Shown here: piece after piece, positions 54,709-62,952 of the stretch | Layout of the letters: each line of letters starts with the position of its first letter | Position numbering within the stretch: the first letter of the stretch is position 1 | Assembly (NCBI GenBank): GCA_030426805.1 | Contig: JAUHXU010000003.1 | Span: forward strand, 248,001-312,000 | DNA from: a bacterium | Lineage (GTDB): Bacteria; Planctomycetota; JAFGQW01 | Length of the DNA: 64,000 nt | Reading direction: 5' to 3' | The notes under the pieces: model-generated | What the model saw: the letters and a program-made list of their open reading frames with translations, nothing else | Database searches by the model: none | What the model was told of the DNA's origin: nothing | Made by a program: the position numbers and the translations under genes

Positions 54709-56991
54709 ATGATCGACCCTCGCACGTGGCGCGTCTCTCGCCTCGCGATGCTCGCTCGGATGACGGCTGCGGCCGCCTTCTTCGCGGTGCCGCTCACCGG
54801 CCTGGTCGCGGCCCAGCCGGACTGGCAACTCGCGTCGGCCCCCTACCCGCGGCCCCGCACCAGTCACGCGATGGCCGACGATCCCGGACGACAACGGGTC
54901 GTACTCTTCGGCGGCGAAAGCGGCGGCGTGTTGGGGGATACGTGGGAGTGGGACGGGGTGACGTGGACGCAGCAGAAGCCGCTGACGAGTCCGCCGGCCC
55001 GGTCGGGGCACGCGATGGCCTACGACGCGGCGCGACAGCGAGTCGTCCTGTTCGGCGGGTTCACCGGCTACTACGCGCCGGCGCTCGGCGACACCTGGGA
55101 GTGGGACGGGGTGGACTGGCGCCGACTCCAACCGCCCGTCGCGCCGACCGGGCGGGGCGATCATCGACTCGTGTATGATCCGGTCCGCCAGCGGATCGTC
55201 CTCTACGGCGGCTCGACCAGCGGAACCAGGCCGACGTGGTTCAACGACACCTGGGAGTGGGACGGCTCGACCTGGTCGAAACGAAACCCCGCGCGCACGC
55301 CGCCCGCGTGCGCCGACCACGCGATGACCTACGACGCGGCGCGAAATCGAATCGTCCTGTTCGGTTCGGGCGGGTTCTGGAACCCCTCGAACGACCTATG
55401 GGAGTGGGACGGCAACAACTGGCAGCCTCGCACGCCGCTCACGCAGCCGCCCGCGCGCTTCGCGCACGCGCTCGCGTACGACGCCGCGACGCAGCGTGTG
55501 CTGCTCTTTGGTGGATTCGGCGGCTCGGTGTCGAGCATGATCCTCCTGGGCGATACGTGGGCGTGGAACGGTCAGGACTGGAAGCGGGTCACCCCCGCGA
55601 TGACCCCGCCGCCGATGGCGGGGCACGCGATGGCGTTCGATGCGACGCGGCGTTCAGTCGTCTTGTGCGGGGGCTACGGTCAACGCGACACGTGGGTCTG
55701 GCAGAGCACGAACTGGGTGCATCGTCCGAGGCCGGGCGTCGCACTGCCGCGCCGCATCGGCCATGCGATCGCCTACGACGATTCGCGACGCCGCACGCTC
55801 GTGTTCGGGGGGAGGGGCGTGGTCACGACAACGCAGTTGTTCAGCGACATGTGGGCGTGGGACGGCGCGCGGTGGACGCCGGAGACCCCCGCGACGCGTC
55901 CGCCCGCCCGGCAATTCTCGGCGATGGCCTACGACGCATCGCGCGGGCGCGTCGTGATGTTCGGTGGTCTCGCGGCGACGCGGCTCGCCGACACGTGGGA
56001 GTGGGACGGCGCGAACTGGACGCAAATGAGCCCCACCGCGAGCCCGCCCGCGCGCGATGGGCACCGCATGGTGTACGACGTGGCCCGACGTCGCGTCGTC
56101 CTGTTCGGGGGCGGCACCGGCGTGCGGAGCTATCTCGGCGATACGTGGGAGTGGGACGGGGCGACGTGGCGGCAGCGCACGTCGGCCACGAGCCCGACGC
56201 CCCGCCGGGACTTCGGACTCGCGTACGACCGCACCCGTCGTCGCGTGGTGCTGTTCGGGGGAGACACGGGGTTCGGCACCGCCGACACGTGGGAGTGGGA
56301 CGGCACGAACTGGACGCAAATGAGCGCGAACGGCGCGTCGGCCCGCTGGAACCATGCACTCGCGTACGACGAGGCCACCCAGCGCGTTGTACTGGTCGGC
56401 GGTTTCTATTACGCGCGTCGGCCGAACGAGCGGCCAGTATTCCACCAGGACACTTGGGAATGGGACGGCCAGAGTTGGTGGCAGCGCACACCTGCGCATT
56501 CGCTTCCGACGTCGTTCGACGCGATCCCGACGACCTACGACCGGACCCGCGGGGAGCTCGTCTCGACCCAGCTTCACGAACAGGAGACGTGGACCTACGC
56601 GCCGCGCGATTCGGTCGCGTCGACGCACCGGGTCTCGGTGGCAACGGGCGGCCGTGTGACGCTCGTGCTCACGCCGGGCCTGGCGCACGCCGGAAAAGCC
56701 TACTGGGTGTGCGGGTGCGTCGATACCGGCGCGAAGCGCGGCATCGCGATCGGCCGCGTCACGGTGATGCTGACGCCGGACCCGTACTTCTGGCTGACGG
56801 CGCGCATCCCGAATCCGCTCCACGTGAATACGGTCGGCCGGCTCGACTCGAGGGGTCGGGCGACCGCGACCCTGCGCGTGCCCCGGCTCCCGTCGACGCT
56901 CGTCGGGATCCGGTTCTATCACGCCTATCTGCTGGCGGGCACGAGCATCGACTACGCGGGCTTGCCGGTGCCGCTGACGCTCACGCCGTAA
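54709..56991 (+). CDS. exported Kelch/galactose-oxidase-type repeat protein
   Basis: The 760-aa protein starts at ATG 54709 (GAGG about 8 bases upstream). A second ATG 12 bases earlier lacks a site. The signal peptide ends LTGLVAAQ. At least eleven repeats of about 50-60 residues follow from about 45 to 630, each with (G/D)HAMAYDxxRxRVVLFGG and GDTWEWDGxxW. That unit is a Kelch motif, and this many repeats could form more than one beta-propeller. The C-terminal 125 residues (from RVSVATGGRVTLVLTPGLA) form a beta domain common in planctomycete exported proteins. The high similarity between repeats at DNA level suggests recent tandem duplication. No partner is known. Confidence 0.85.
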   Translation: MIDPRTWRVSRLAMLARMTAAAAFFAVPLTGLVAAQPDWQLASAPYPRPRTSHAMADDPGRQRVVLFGGESGGVLGDTWEWDGVTWTQQKPLTSPPARSGHAMAYDAARQRVVLFGGFTGYYAPALGDTWEWDGVDWRRLQPPVAPTGRGDHRLVYDPVRQRIVLYGGSTSGTRPTWFNDTWEWDGSTWSKRNPARTPPACADHAMTYDAARNRIVLFGSGGFWNPSNDLWEWDGNNWQPRTPLTQPPARFAHALAYDAATQRVLLFGGFGGSVSSMILLGDTWAWNGQDWKRVTPAMTPPPMAGHAMAFDATRRSVVLCGGYGQRDTWVWQSTNWVHRPRPGVALPRRIGHAIAYDDSRRRTLVFGGRGVVTTTQLFSDMWAWDGARWTPETPATRPPARQFSAMAYDASRGRVVMFGGLAATRLADTWEWDGANWTQMSPTASPPARDGHRMVYDVARRRVVLFGGGTGVRSYLGDTWEWDGATWRQRTSATSPTPRRDFGLAYDRTRRRVVLFGGDTGFGTADTWEWDGTNWTQMSANGASARWNHALAYDEATQRVVLVGGFYYARRPNERPVFHQDTWEWDGQSWWQRTPAHSLPTSFDAIPTTYDRTRGELVSTQLHEQETWTYAPRDSVASTHRVSVATGGRVTLVLTPGLAHAGKAYWVCGCVDTGAKRGIAIGRVTVMLTPDPYFWLTARIPNPLHVNTVGRLDSRGRATATLRVPRLPSTLVGIRFYHAYLLAGTSIDYAGLPVPLTLTP

Positions 56992-57016
56992 ACGCGTGCG
57001 GCCTATCGACAGAAAC

Positions 57017-57113
57017 TCGCTGCGCCGGATCTGTCCCCTTCGCGTCAAGTTCGCGCCAGCGACCCCTCGCTACGTCGATCTTGTCCGGTTTCGGGTCGAA
57101 TCCGCGTCAGCGA
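57017..57113 (+). repeat. pair of hairpin repeats (family locus 4)
   Basis: Units 57017-57062 (46 nt) and 57067-57113 (47 nt) are separated by CCCC, as at locus 2. They start 25 bases after the Kelch gene stop and are preceded by CTATCGACAGAAAC, a near match to the sequence ahead of loci 2 and 3. Confidence 0.85.
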
Positions 57114-57235
57114 CACCGGAAGCCACACAACGCGCCCGCCCGCGTCCACCCCCGTTCGACATCATCCGGCCCCACCCCATTCGGAACCGCGCGTCGACAG
57201 GTCCCCCTGCGGCACGCGGAGCGGGCGGCCTGGGG

Positions 57236-57359
57236 GTCGGGCGGCGCGCCCGTCGCGCGGGAGCGAGGTTTGAGGCTCGCGCTCACGCCCCACCCGGCAA
57301 CCGGCACGACTACCCCGCGAGCCGACACGAGTCCCCGCGCGATGGGCGCGTTGCCCGAC
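57236..57359 (+). repeat. nested palindromic element, copy 2
   Basis: Outer arms 57236-57261 (GTCGGGCGGCGCGCCCGTCG...) and 57334-57359 pair over 26 bases. The only non-Watson-Crick positions are G-T pairs, so as RNA the stem is fully paired. The inner stem is GGCTCGCG with CGCGAGCC around CCGGCAACCGGCACGAC. The inner part matches copy 1 at 52.1 kb in reverse orientation. It lies between a 47-nt hairpin pair and tRNA-Ser(TGA), mirroring the arrangement of copy 1. Confidence 0.75.
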
Positions 57360-57419
57360 CCTCTGCACCCCCCGCCCTCCCCGCGCCACAGGGGCCCCCG
57401 TCGTCGCCCTCGATCCAAA

Positions 57420-57509
57420 TGGCGGTGGGGCTGGGATTCGAACCCAGGAGGGAGGAAAACCCCCTTCGGATTTCAAGTCCGATGCAATCGGCCGCTCTGC
57501 CACCCCACC
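57420..57509 (-). tRNA. tRNA-Ser (anticodon TGA)
   Basis: Acceptor stem GGTGGGG pairs with CCCCACC. The anticodon stem TCGGA/TCCGA encloses CTTGAAA, giving anticodon TGA (codon UCA). A long variable arm (AGGGGGTTTTCCTCCCT) and T-arm CTGGGTTCGAATCCCAG confirm tRNA-Ser, and CCA is encoded. It is not tRNA-Sec, which would carry TCA. Confidence 0.97.
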
Positions 57510-57591
57510 GCGGGTGTGCGCCGAGACGCGGCGCCAAGTATCGCACGCCGATCGCGGAGGGGCGAGGGCGGGCTACCGTGTCCTCGTCTGC

Positions 57592-58113
57592 TCATCGCTG
57601 CCCCCTTCGATGCCGCGCGACCGCGGCGAGGAAGCCGCGGACACCGAAGGCCGGCACGAACAGCTCTGCCTCGCGGACGCGTAGGCGAAACCCGGTGTCG
57701 CGGGCGGCCTCGAGCATCGCGCGCGGGACGATGATCCGGTGTCCACCGCGCGCACCGGCCTCGACGCGGAGGCGACGACCGGCTTCGTCGCGCACCGGGT
57801 CGAACGCGAGCCACTCGTCGAGCTTCGTCTGCTCCTGCGGCCAGCACTCGACCCCGAACGTGATCCCGTCGGGCGACGCGCACAAGGCGCCCCACACGTG
57901 GTCGTCACCGCCGAGGTTCATCGGCGCGGCTCGGCTCCACCCCTCCTCGTCGACGACGGTGGTCCGACGGACCTCCGCCTCGGTCGTCGGCGGTGGATCG
58001 AATGCCGGCGTCGTCATGCATCCGAACGACGCGGCGACCGCAGAGCCGATGCCGACCACGGCGACGACGAGCGTCGCGGCGACGCGTCGTGCGCCCGGAC
58101 GGCGGGCGGTCAC
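57592..58113 (-). CDS. probable exported protein or lipoprotein of unknown function
   Basis: The 173-aa reading starts at GTG 58113, overlapping the upstream stop by four bases (GTGA). The N-terminus is basic then hydrophobic, ending AASFGCMTT, which could be a weak lipobox. The mature part is mostly beta with Trp-rich stretches and a basic C-terminal end. No family is recognised. It is coupled to the bifunctional nuclease family gene. Confidence 0.65.
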   Translation of the reverse strand: MTARRPGARRVAATLVVAVVGIGSAVAASFGCMTTPAFDPPPTTEAEVRRTTVVDEEGWSRAAPMNLGGDDHVWGALCASPDGITFGVECWPQEQTKLDEWLAFDPVRDEAGRRLRVEAGARGGHRIIVPRAMLEAARDTGFRLRVREAELFVPAFGVRGFLAAVARHRRGQR

Positions 58114-58523
58114 TCGTCTTCCGGCTCCGGGTCGGTGGCGACTTCGTCGAGGACGGACTCGTCGACGAAGATCGGAACGTGGGTGTGGCTCGCGACGGCG
58201 ATCGCGTCGCTCGGTCGGCTGTCGATCTCGATCTCGCGGCCGTCGTGCTCGACGACGAGCTTCGCGAAGAACGTGTGCTCCTCGAGCTTGTGGACGACGA
58301 CGGCCTTGACCGTGCCGCCGAGCGCGGCGACGACGCTGACGAGCAGATCGTGCGTGAGCGGTCGCGGGGGCTTCACGTCGCGGACCTTGCGGTCGATCGC
58401 GGCGGCCTCCGGCAGGCCGATGACGATCGGGAACGTCCGGGTCCCCTCGCGCTCGCGCAGGTAGACGAACTGCTGCTCGCGATTCTCGAAGATCACGATC
58501 CGGTCGAGATCCATCGGCACCAT
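58110..58523 (-). CDS. bifunctional nuclease family protein (BFN, DUF151)
   Basis: The 137-aa protein begins at ATG 58523. An ATG three codons later is an alternative. It shows the family core: LDRIVIFENREQQFVYLRER, FPIVIGLPEAAAID, RPLTHDLLVSVVAALGG, and KLEEHTFFAKLVVEHDGREI followed by DSRPSDAIAVA. BFN-domain proteins are often annotated as nucleases, but activity is proven for few. The C-terminal tail is acidic. Coupled downstream gene: the small exported protein at 57592-58113. Confidence 0.92.
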   Translation of the reverse strand: MVPMDLDRIVIFENREQQFVYLREREGTRTFPIVIGLPEAAAIDRKVRDVKPPRPLTHDLLVSVVAALGGTVKAVVVHKLEEHTFFAKLVVEHDGREIEIDSRPSDAIAVASHTHVPIFVDESVLDEVATDPEPEDE

Positions 58524-58688
58524 CCGAATCGCCCTTCCGGCCGCCTTCCGCGCGCCTCATCAGTCCGAACGACGCGGCGATTGTAGCCCCTCCACGCCGG
58601 TTCGCAAACGGCGCCGCCGGCCCGATTCCAGCGAACGCCGAGCGCCCGCCCCTCGTTGGAGAGGGGATTCCGGTAGACTGACCCGACG

Positions 58689-61600
58689 ATGCCCGCTGCG
58701 ACACCACGCCCCCGCTCGACGCTCCCACGCGCGCTCGCACTGCTCGCGTGGCTCGCGACCGTCGTCGCCGCCCAGCCGACCGCCGACCCGTTCGCGGACG
58801 TCGCCAAGACCCTCACGGAGCGCGGCGCGACGACGATGCACATCGAGTGGGCCGGCCGAATGCTGTCTCGAGCGCCCGCGGAACGCGCCCTCGCGATCGC
58901 ACGCGACTCGATCGCCCGCGGCGATTGGGAAGCCCGTCGTCAGGTCGCTCGCGCCCTCGCCGCGATCCCCGGTCCGGCGGCCGCCGAACTCCTCGTCGGG
59001 CTGACGAACGACCCCGCTTGGTCCGTGCGCAACGACGCGGTGCGGTCCCTCGGACTGCGCGGCGATCCCGGCACGACCCCGGTCGCGATCGCACTGCTCG
59101 ACGACCCCGTGTGGAGCGTGCGGTGGCAAGCGACCCGCACGCTCGCGACCGTCGCACCGAGCCCCACTCGGGACACGGCACTGCTCCGCGCCGCCGACGA
59201 CGACGCGCCGGCCGTGCGTATCGAGGCCGAGCGCGCGCTGCTCGCGGTGCCGATCGCAGCCGCGCGCGACCGCTACCGCACGATCTTCACCGGTGGCGAC
59301 CGCGACGTCGCCCGACGCCTCGCGGCGGCCCGCGCCCTCGTCCGAACGGGCGACGCGTCGACCGACACGTGGCTGCGCGCGTTGGCCGACACGCGAGCAC
59401 CGACCGCCCCGATCCTCGCGATGCGCGCACTCCAGATGCGCGGCCACGACGCGCTCGACGGCGATGCCGGTGCGCGGGTGCGCACCCTGCTGATCGCGTG
59501 GACCCGCGAGACCGGCGCGCTACGCAGCGCGGCCGAAGCGACCGTCCGCAACCTGCCGCCGACCGCCGCCGACCGCATCGTCGCCGCGCTCCGGGCCGAA
59601 CCGGCACTCGGCGACGGCGCATGGCTCGAGATCGGCCACTGGGTCGTCGGTGCGATGCTCGCCCGCGAGCGGGATCCGTTCGCGATGCTCGCCGAGCCGC
59701 GCACGCCGCCCCCCCTCCGCACGGCGATCGTCGAGGCGATCGCCAACCGACGCCCCGCGCCGTTCGCGTCCAAGGCGGTCGACGAATACCGACGCATCCG
59801 ACGCGAACGCGCGCGCCCCGACACGACCGTCCTCCTGCGCGCCGCGCTGATCTCGGTGATCCACCGCGGGGCGAAGCCCGCTGCCGACCCCGGCGTGCTC
59901 GCGATCGCGGTCGACGACCCGGCACCGATCGTGCGCGCGCGCGCCGCGAACGCCTGGCTCGACCTCGTGACCGGCGACCGCCCGTACGATCCACTGGGCG
60001 AACGGCTCGCGAAACACCGGTCGAGCCACTTCGGCTCGACGTTTCCGAACCGCGTCGCGCGACGCCGAACACCGGTCGCGCTGGAGTTCCTGATCCGCGT
60101 CGCCGAGGGCCGCTTCACCGACCGCGCGAAGATCCGCCTCGCCGCACTCGCCGGGTTGACGTCGATCGAGTGGCCCGACGCGCAGGCGCAACGCGTCACC
60201 GACTGGCTGCGCGCCCGACTCGCGGTCGAGGCCGACCCCGACGGCCGCATCCGGACGCTGCGGCTGCTCTACAACCTCGAGCGCGACGACGCGGTCCCGG
60301 CGATCGCGTCGGTCGCCGCGTCGAGCGCGGAGCGCCTCGAGGTCCGACTCGCCGCGGTCAGCCGACTCGGCTACTCCGCACGCGCCGCGGCCGCACCGAC
60401 GCTCCGCGCACTGACCGACGACCCGTCCGCCCCACGGGAGTTGCGCGACGCGGCGCGCCTGAACCTGATCCGGCTCGCGCAACCGGAGGACACCGCGCGG
60501 GTGATCGCCGCCCTCGGGTCCGGCACCGCGCGCGAACGCCGCTTCGCGCTCGCCGCCCTCGAGCGACTGCGGGCGAGGGCTGCCCTCCCGACGCTGCGCA
60601 AGACCGCCGCCGACGGCCTCGTCGCGACCGAGAGCCGCGGGCGCGCGCTTCGCGTGATCGCCGCGACCGAAGGGGACGCCGCCGCGGAGCGCCTGCTGCG
60701 CCACCTCCGCGAGGAGCGCCTGCCCGAGATGCGCGTCGCGGCACTCGATGCGCTGGGGCAGCTCGAGCCGGAGAGCTACACGGCCCGACTGCTCCACTAT
60801 GTGAACGCACTGAAGGCCGGCCGGCAGCACGACGAGCGGTCGCGCGAGCTGTTCGCCGAGATCGTCAGCGAACTCGGCCGCGCGCCGTCGAACCGGATCA
60901 CCGACTTCTTGATCGCGTTCATGCTCGAGGACGAGATGATCCCCGATCAACCGCCGGCGCAGAACCGTCCCGAGCGGCCCCTCGCGATCGCGGCGCGCAC
61001 CGCGCTCTTCGGCCACGGCCCGCTGCTGGCGCGCCGTCGATTGAACGCGGTCCTGCGCGAACGGATCGAAGCCGGCGGGGGCGCCGGCATCCCCGAGCGA
61101 TTCTTCAGCGAGTTCTTCGAGCAGTGCCGGCGCCCGGCACGGCGCAAGAGCTGGTCGCCGCTCGCGATCGACCTCGCCGAGCACGTCGTCCACGCCGCGC
61201 CGCACGGCACCGGTCGCGACGCGCGCGCCCTCGCCCTGATCGCCGGCACCGCCTTCGACGGTGCGGCCTGGGCGCGGGCAGCCGACGCACTCGAAGCCCT
61301 CCGCCGGCTCGTGCTTCAGGAGGCGCACGTCGCACGCGACGACGAACCGGTGGCGCTCGAGATCGACCCGCTGCACCGCCTCGATGCACGCGCGACGATC
61401 GCGCGTGCGCTCGCCGGCGACGACGCGGTCGCCGGTGCGGCGGCGATCCGCGCGGTGATCGACGCGTGGCCCCACGACGCATACGCGGTGGTCCTCGGTG
61501 CGCACGCGATCGCGCGACTCGGTGCCGACCTCGACTGGGCGATCGACCGACTCGCGTCGCTGGGCGACCGTGGCCCCGACGCCGCGCATGCCCGCTACGC

Positions 61601-61772
61601 GCTCGCCGGCGCGCTGGCGGACGCGTCGCGCAACGACGACGCGGTCGTGCAGTTGCGAACGGCGCTGCGCGACCACCCACCGTTGGCCTACCGCCTCGCG
61701 TCCGACAAGGCGTTGCACACGGCACTCGGACCCGCGACAATCGAACGCCTCACGCGAGGGAGCCGCCGATGA
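58689..61772 (+). CDS. exported HEAT-repeat protein
   Basis: The 1027-aa protein starts at ATG 58689 with a signal peptide (ALALLAWLATVVAAQP). Two-helix HEAT-like repeats fill most of the rest: AELLVGLTNDPAWSVRNDAVRSLG, broken as AELLVGLTNDP then WSVRNDAVRSLG; VAIALLDDPVWSVRWQATRT; and LRALTDDPSAPRELRDAARLN. Repeats occur at least through residues 70-220 and 490-680. A helical C-terminal domain follows. It probably acts as a periplasmic scaffold (inference). Its TGA overlaps the rimP ATG (ATGA), which couples an exported protein to a ribosome factor, an unusual neighbour. Confidence 0.8.
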   Translation: MPAATPRPRSTLPRALALLAWLATVVAAQPTADPFADVAKTLTERGATTMHIEWAGRMLSRAPAERALAIARDSIARGDWEARRQVARALAAIPGPAAAELLVGLTNDPAWSVRNDAVRSLGLRGDPGTTPVAIALLDDPVWSVRWQATRTLATVAPSPTRDTALLRAADDDAPAVRIEAERALLAVPIAAARDRYRTIFTGGDRDVARRLAAARALVRTGDASTDTWLRALADTRAPTAPILAMRALQMRGHDALDGDAGARVRTLLIAWTRETGALRSAAEATVRNLPPTAADRIVAALRAEPALGDGAWLEIGHWVVGAMLARERDPFAMLAEPRTPPPLRTAIVEAIANRRPAPFASKAVDEYRRIRRERARPDTTVLLRAALISVIHRGAKPAADPGVLAIAVDDPAPIVRARAANAWLDLVTGDRPYDPLGERLAKHRSSHFGSTFPNRVARRRTPVALEFLIRVAEGRFTDRAKIRLAALAGLTSIEWPDAQAQRVTDWLRARLAVEADPDGRIRTLRLLYNLERDDAVPAIASVAASSAERLEVRLAAVSRLGYSARAAAAPTLRALTDDPSAPRELRDAARLNLIRLAQPEDTARVIAALGSGTARERRFALAALERLRARAALPTLRKTAADGLVATESRGRALRVIAATEGDAAAERLLRHLREERLPEMRVAALDALGQLEPESYTARLLHYVNALKAGRQHDERSRELFAEIVSELGRAPSNRITDFLIAFMLEDEMIPDQPPAQNRPERPLAIAARTALFGHGPLLARRRLNAVLRERIEAGGGAGIPERFFSEFFEQCRRPARRKSWSPLAIDLAEHVVHAAPHGTGRDARALALIAGTAFDGAAWARAADALEALRRLVLQEAHVARDDEPVALEIDPLHRLDARATIARALAGDDAVAGAAAIRAVIDAWPHDAYAVVLGAHAIARLGADLDWAIDRLASLGDRGPDAAHARYALAGALADASRNDDAVVQLRTALRDHPPLAYRLASDKALHTALGPATIERLTRGSRR

Positions 61773-62221
61773 ACGCCGATGCAGTCCGCCGGGTGCTGGA
61801 CGAGACCGCGCACGCCGAAGGTGTCGAAATCGTCGAGGCGTCGATCGACACCCGCAACCCGCGCATCCGCGCGACGATCGACCGCGACGACGACCCGGTG
61901 AACGTGGACGACTGCTCGCGCGTGACGCGTGCATTTCGGCGGGCGCTCGATGCGGCCGGCTACGATGTCGACGCCGCCCACGTCGAGGTGATGTCGCCGG
62001 GGGTCTACCGTCGCCTCGTGCGCGACAAGGACTTCACGCGCTTCGCCGGCGAGGCGGTGCGCGTCACGCTCGCGCAGAAGCGCGACGGTCGCCGACACCT
62101 CGACGGGACGCTGGTCGGCCGGACGGACGCGGCCGTCGTGATCCGCGACGAGGCCGACGGTGAGCGCAGCGTCCCCCGCGACGCGATCACCGAAGTTCGG
62201 CTCGATCCGTTCCGCGACTGA
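61769..62221 (+). CDS. rimP: ribosome maturation factor RimP
   Basis: RimP helps assemble the 30S subunit. The 150-aa protein starts at ATG 61769, overlapping the upstream stop. The family pattern is present: an N-terminal alpha/beta domain with VEIVEASIDTRNPRIRATID and VDDCSRVTRAFRRALD, then HVEVMSPGVYRRLVRDKDF (the conserved SSPG-like turn), followed by a C-terminal SH3-like domain with GEAVRVTL and ITEVRLDPF. The usual LDVSSPG is VEVMSPG here. nusA, infB and other common neighbours are absent: an ECF sigma gene follows instead. Confidence 0.88.
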   Translation: MNADAVRRVLDETAHAEGVEIVEASIDTRNPRIRATIDRDDDPVNVDDCSRVTRAFRRALDAAGYDVDAAHVEVMSPGVYRRLVRDKDFTRFAGEAVRVTLAQKRDGRRHLDGTLVGRTDAAVVIRDEADGERSVPRDAITEVRLDPFRD

Positions 62222-62322
62222 CGCCGGAGCCCCCGACGCTGGACATCGGGAGCCGGCGCGCCACAATTCACGGTCGCAGGGCCCGAGGACAGCCCCGACG
62301 ACAGCAGGGTCTCGAATTGCAA

Positions 62323-62952
62323 ATGCAGCCCCCGAACACAGAACCCGTTGCGGGTCGTTCCCCGCCCGACGTTGACGACCCGGCAACCGGGGCGCCCGAC
62401 GGCGCATTGGAATCGGAGATCGTGGCCGGCTGCCGACGGGGCGACGCACGCAGCCTGGAACGCCTGATGGCGCTCCACGGAGGCCCGGTCAGCGGGCTGC
62501 TGCGGGGCATCGTGATGGACGCGATGGCGGTGGACGGACTCGTGCAGGAGACGTTCCTGAAGGCGTTTCGCGGGATGGACAAGTTCCGCGACGGAACGAA
62601 CCTGCGCGTCTGGCTGCTGACGATCGCGCGCAACGCGGCCTACGACCAGCTCCGCCGAGAGAAGAAGGAAAAGCTGCAGCCCGTGGACATCGCCGAGGTG
62701 GCCGAACCGGCCGCACCAGCGGTGGATCCCGGCGAACAGCTCGACGCCGACGAAGCCCGTGCGCGGGTCCGCGCGGCGCTCGAGTCGCTGCCGGAGAGCG
62801 AACGGACGATCGTGCACCTGCGCGTCTACGAAGGGTGGACGTGGGACGCGATCGCGGCCGATCTCGCGATCCCGGAGGCGACGGTGCGCGCCCGGATGAA
62901 TCGGGCACTCCAACGGATGCGGGGACACCTGAAGAACGGTCCGACAGCATGA
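62323..62952 (+). CDS. ECF-type RNA polymerase sigma factor
   Basis: The product is 209 aa from ATG 62323 (a TTG two codons earlier is possible). No clear ribosome-binding site is seen. Region 2 includes LVQETFLKAFRGMDKFRDG and WLLTIARNAAYDQLRREKKE (about 65-115). Region 4 is LESLPESERTIVHLRVYEG followed by TWDAIAADLAIPEATVRARM with the helix-turn-helix. The stop overlaps the ATG of a FecR-like membrane protein (ATGA), so the two probably form a sigma/regulator pair. Confidence 0.93.
   Translation: MQPPNTEPVAGRSPPDVDDPATGAPDGALESEIVAGCRRGDARSLERLMALHGGPVSGLLRGIVMDAMAVDGLVQETFLKAFRGMDKFRDGTNLRVWLLTIARNAAYDQLRREKKEKLQPVDIAEVAEPAAPAVDPGEQLDADEARARVRAALESLPESERTIVHLRVYEGWTWDAIAADLAIPEATVRARMNRALQRMRGHLKNGPTA

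Noticed and set aside
54709-56991. CRISPR-like periodicity in the Kelch gene
   Set aside because: The repeats are long, in frame and coding; no CRISPR array or cas gene is seen in the window.
57420-57509. tRNA with a TGA anticodon considered as tRNA-Sec, given the candidate selenoprotein
   Set aside because: tRNA-Sec has anticodon TCA and a longer acceptor arm; this one has a normal 7-bp acceptor and anticodon TGA, so it is tRNA-Ser.
55236-57734. 832-aa frame through the Kelch gene and the tRNA-Ser gene
   Set aside because: It crosses hairpin repeats and a tRNA and is out of frame with the Kelch repeats.
58748-62221. 1157-aa frame ending in RimP
   Set aside because: All but the last 150 residues are an alternate-frame shadow of the HEAT-repeat gene.
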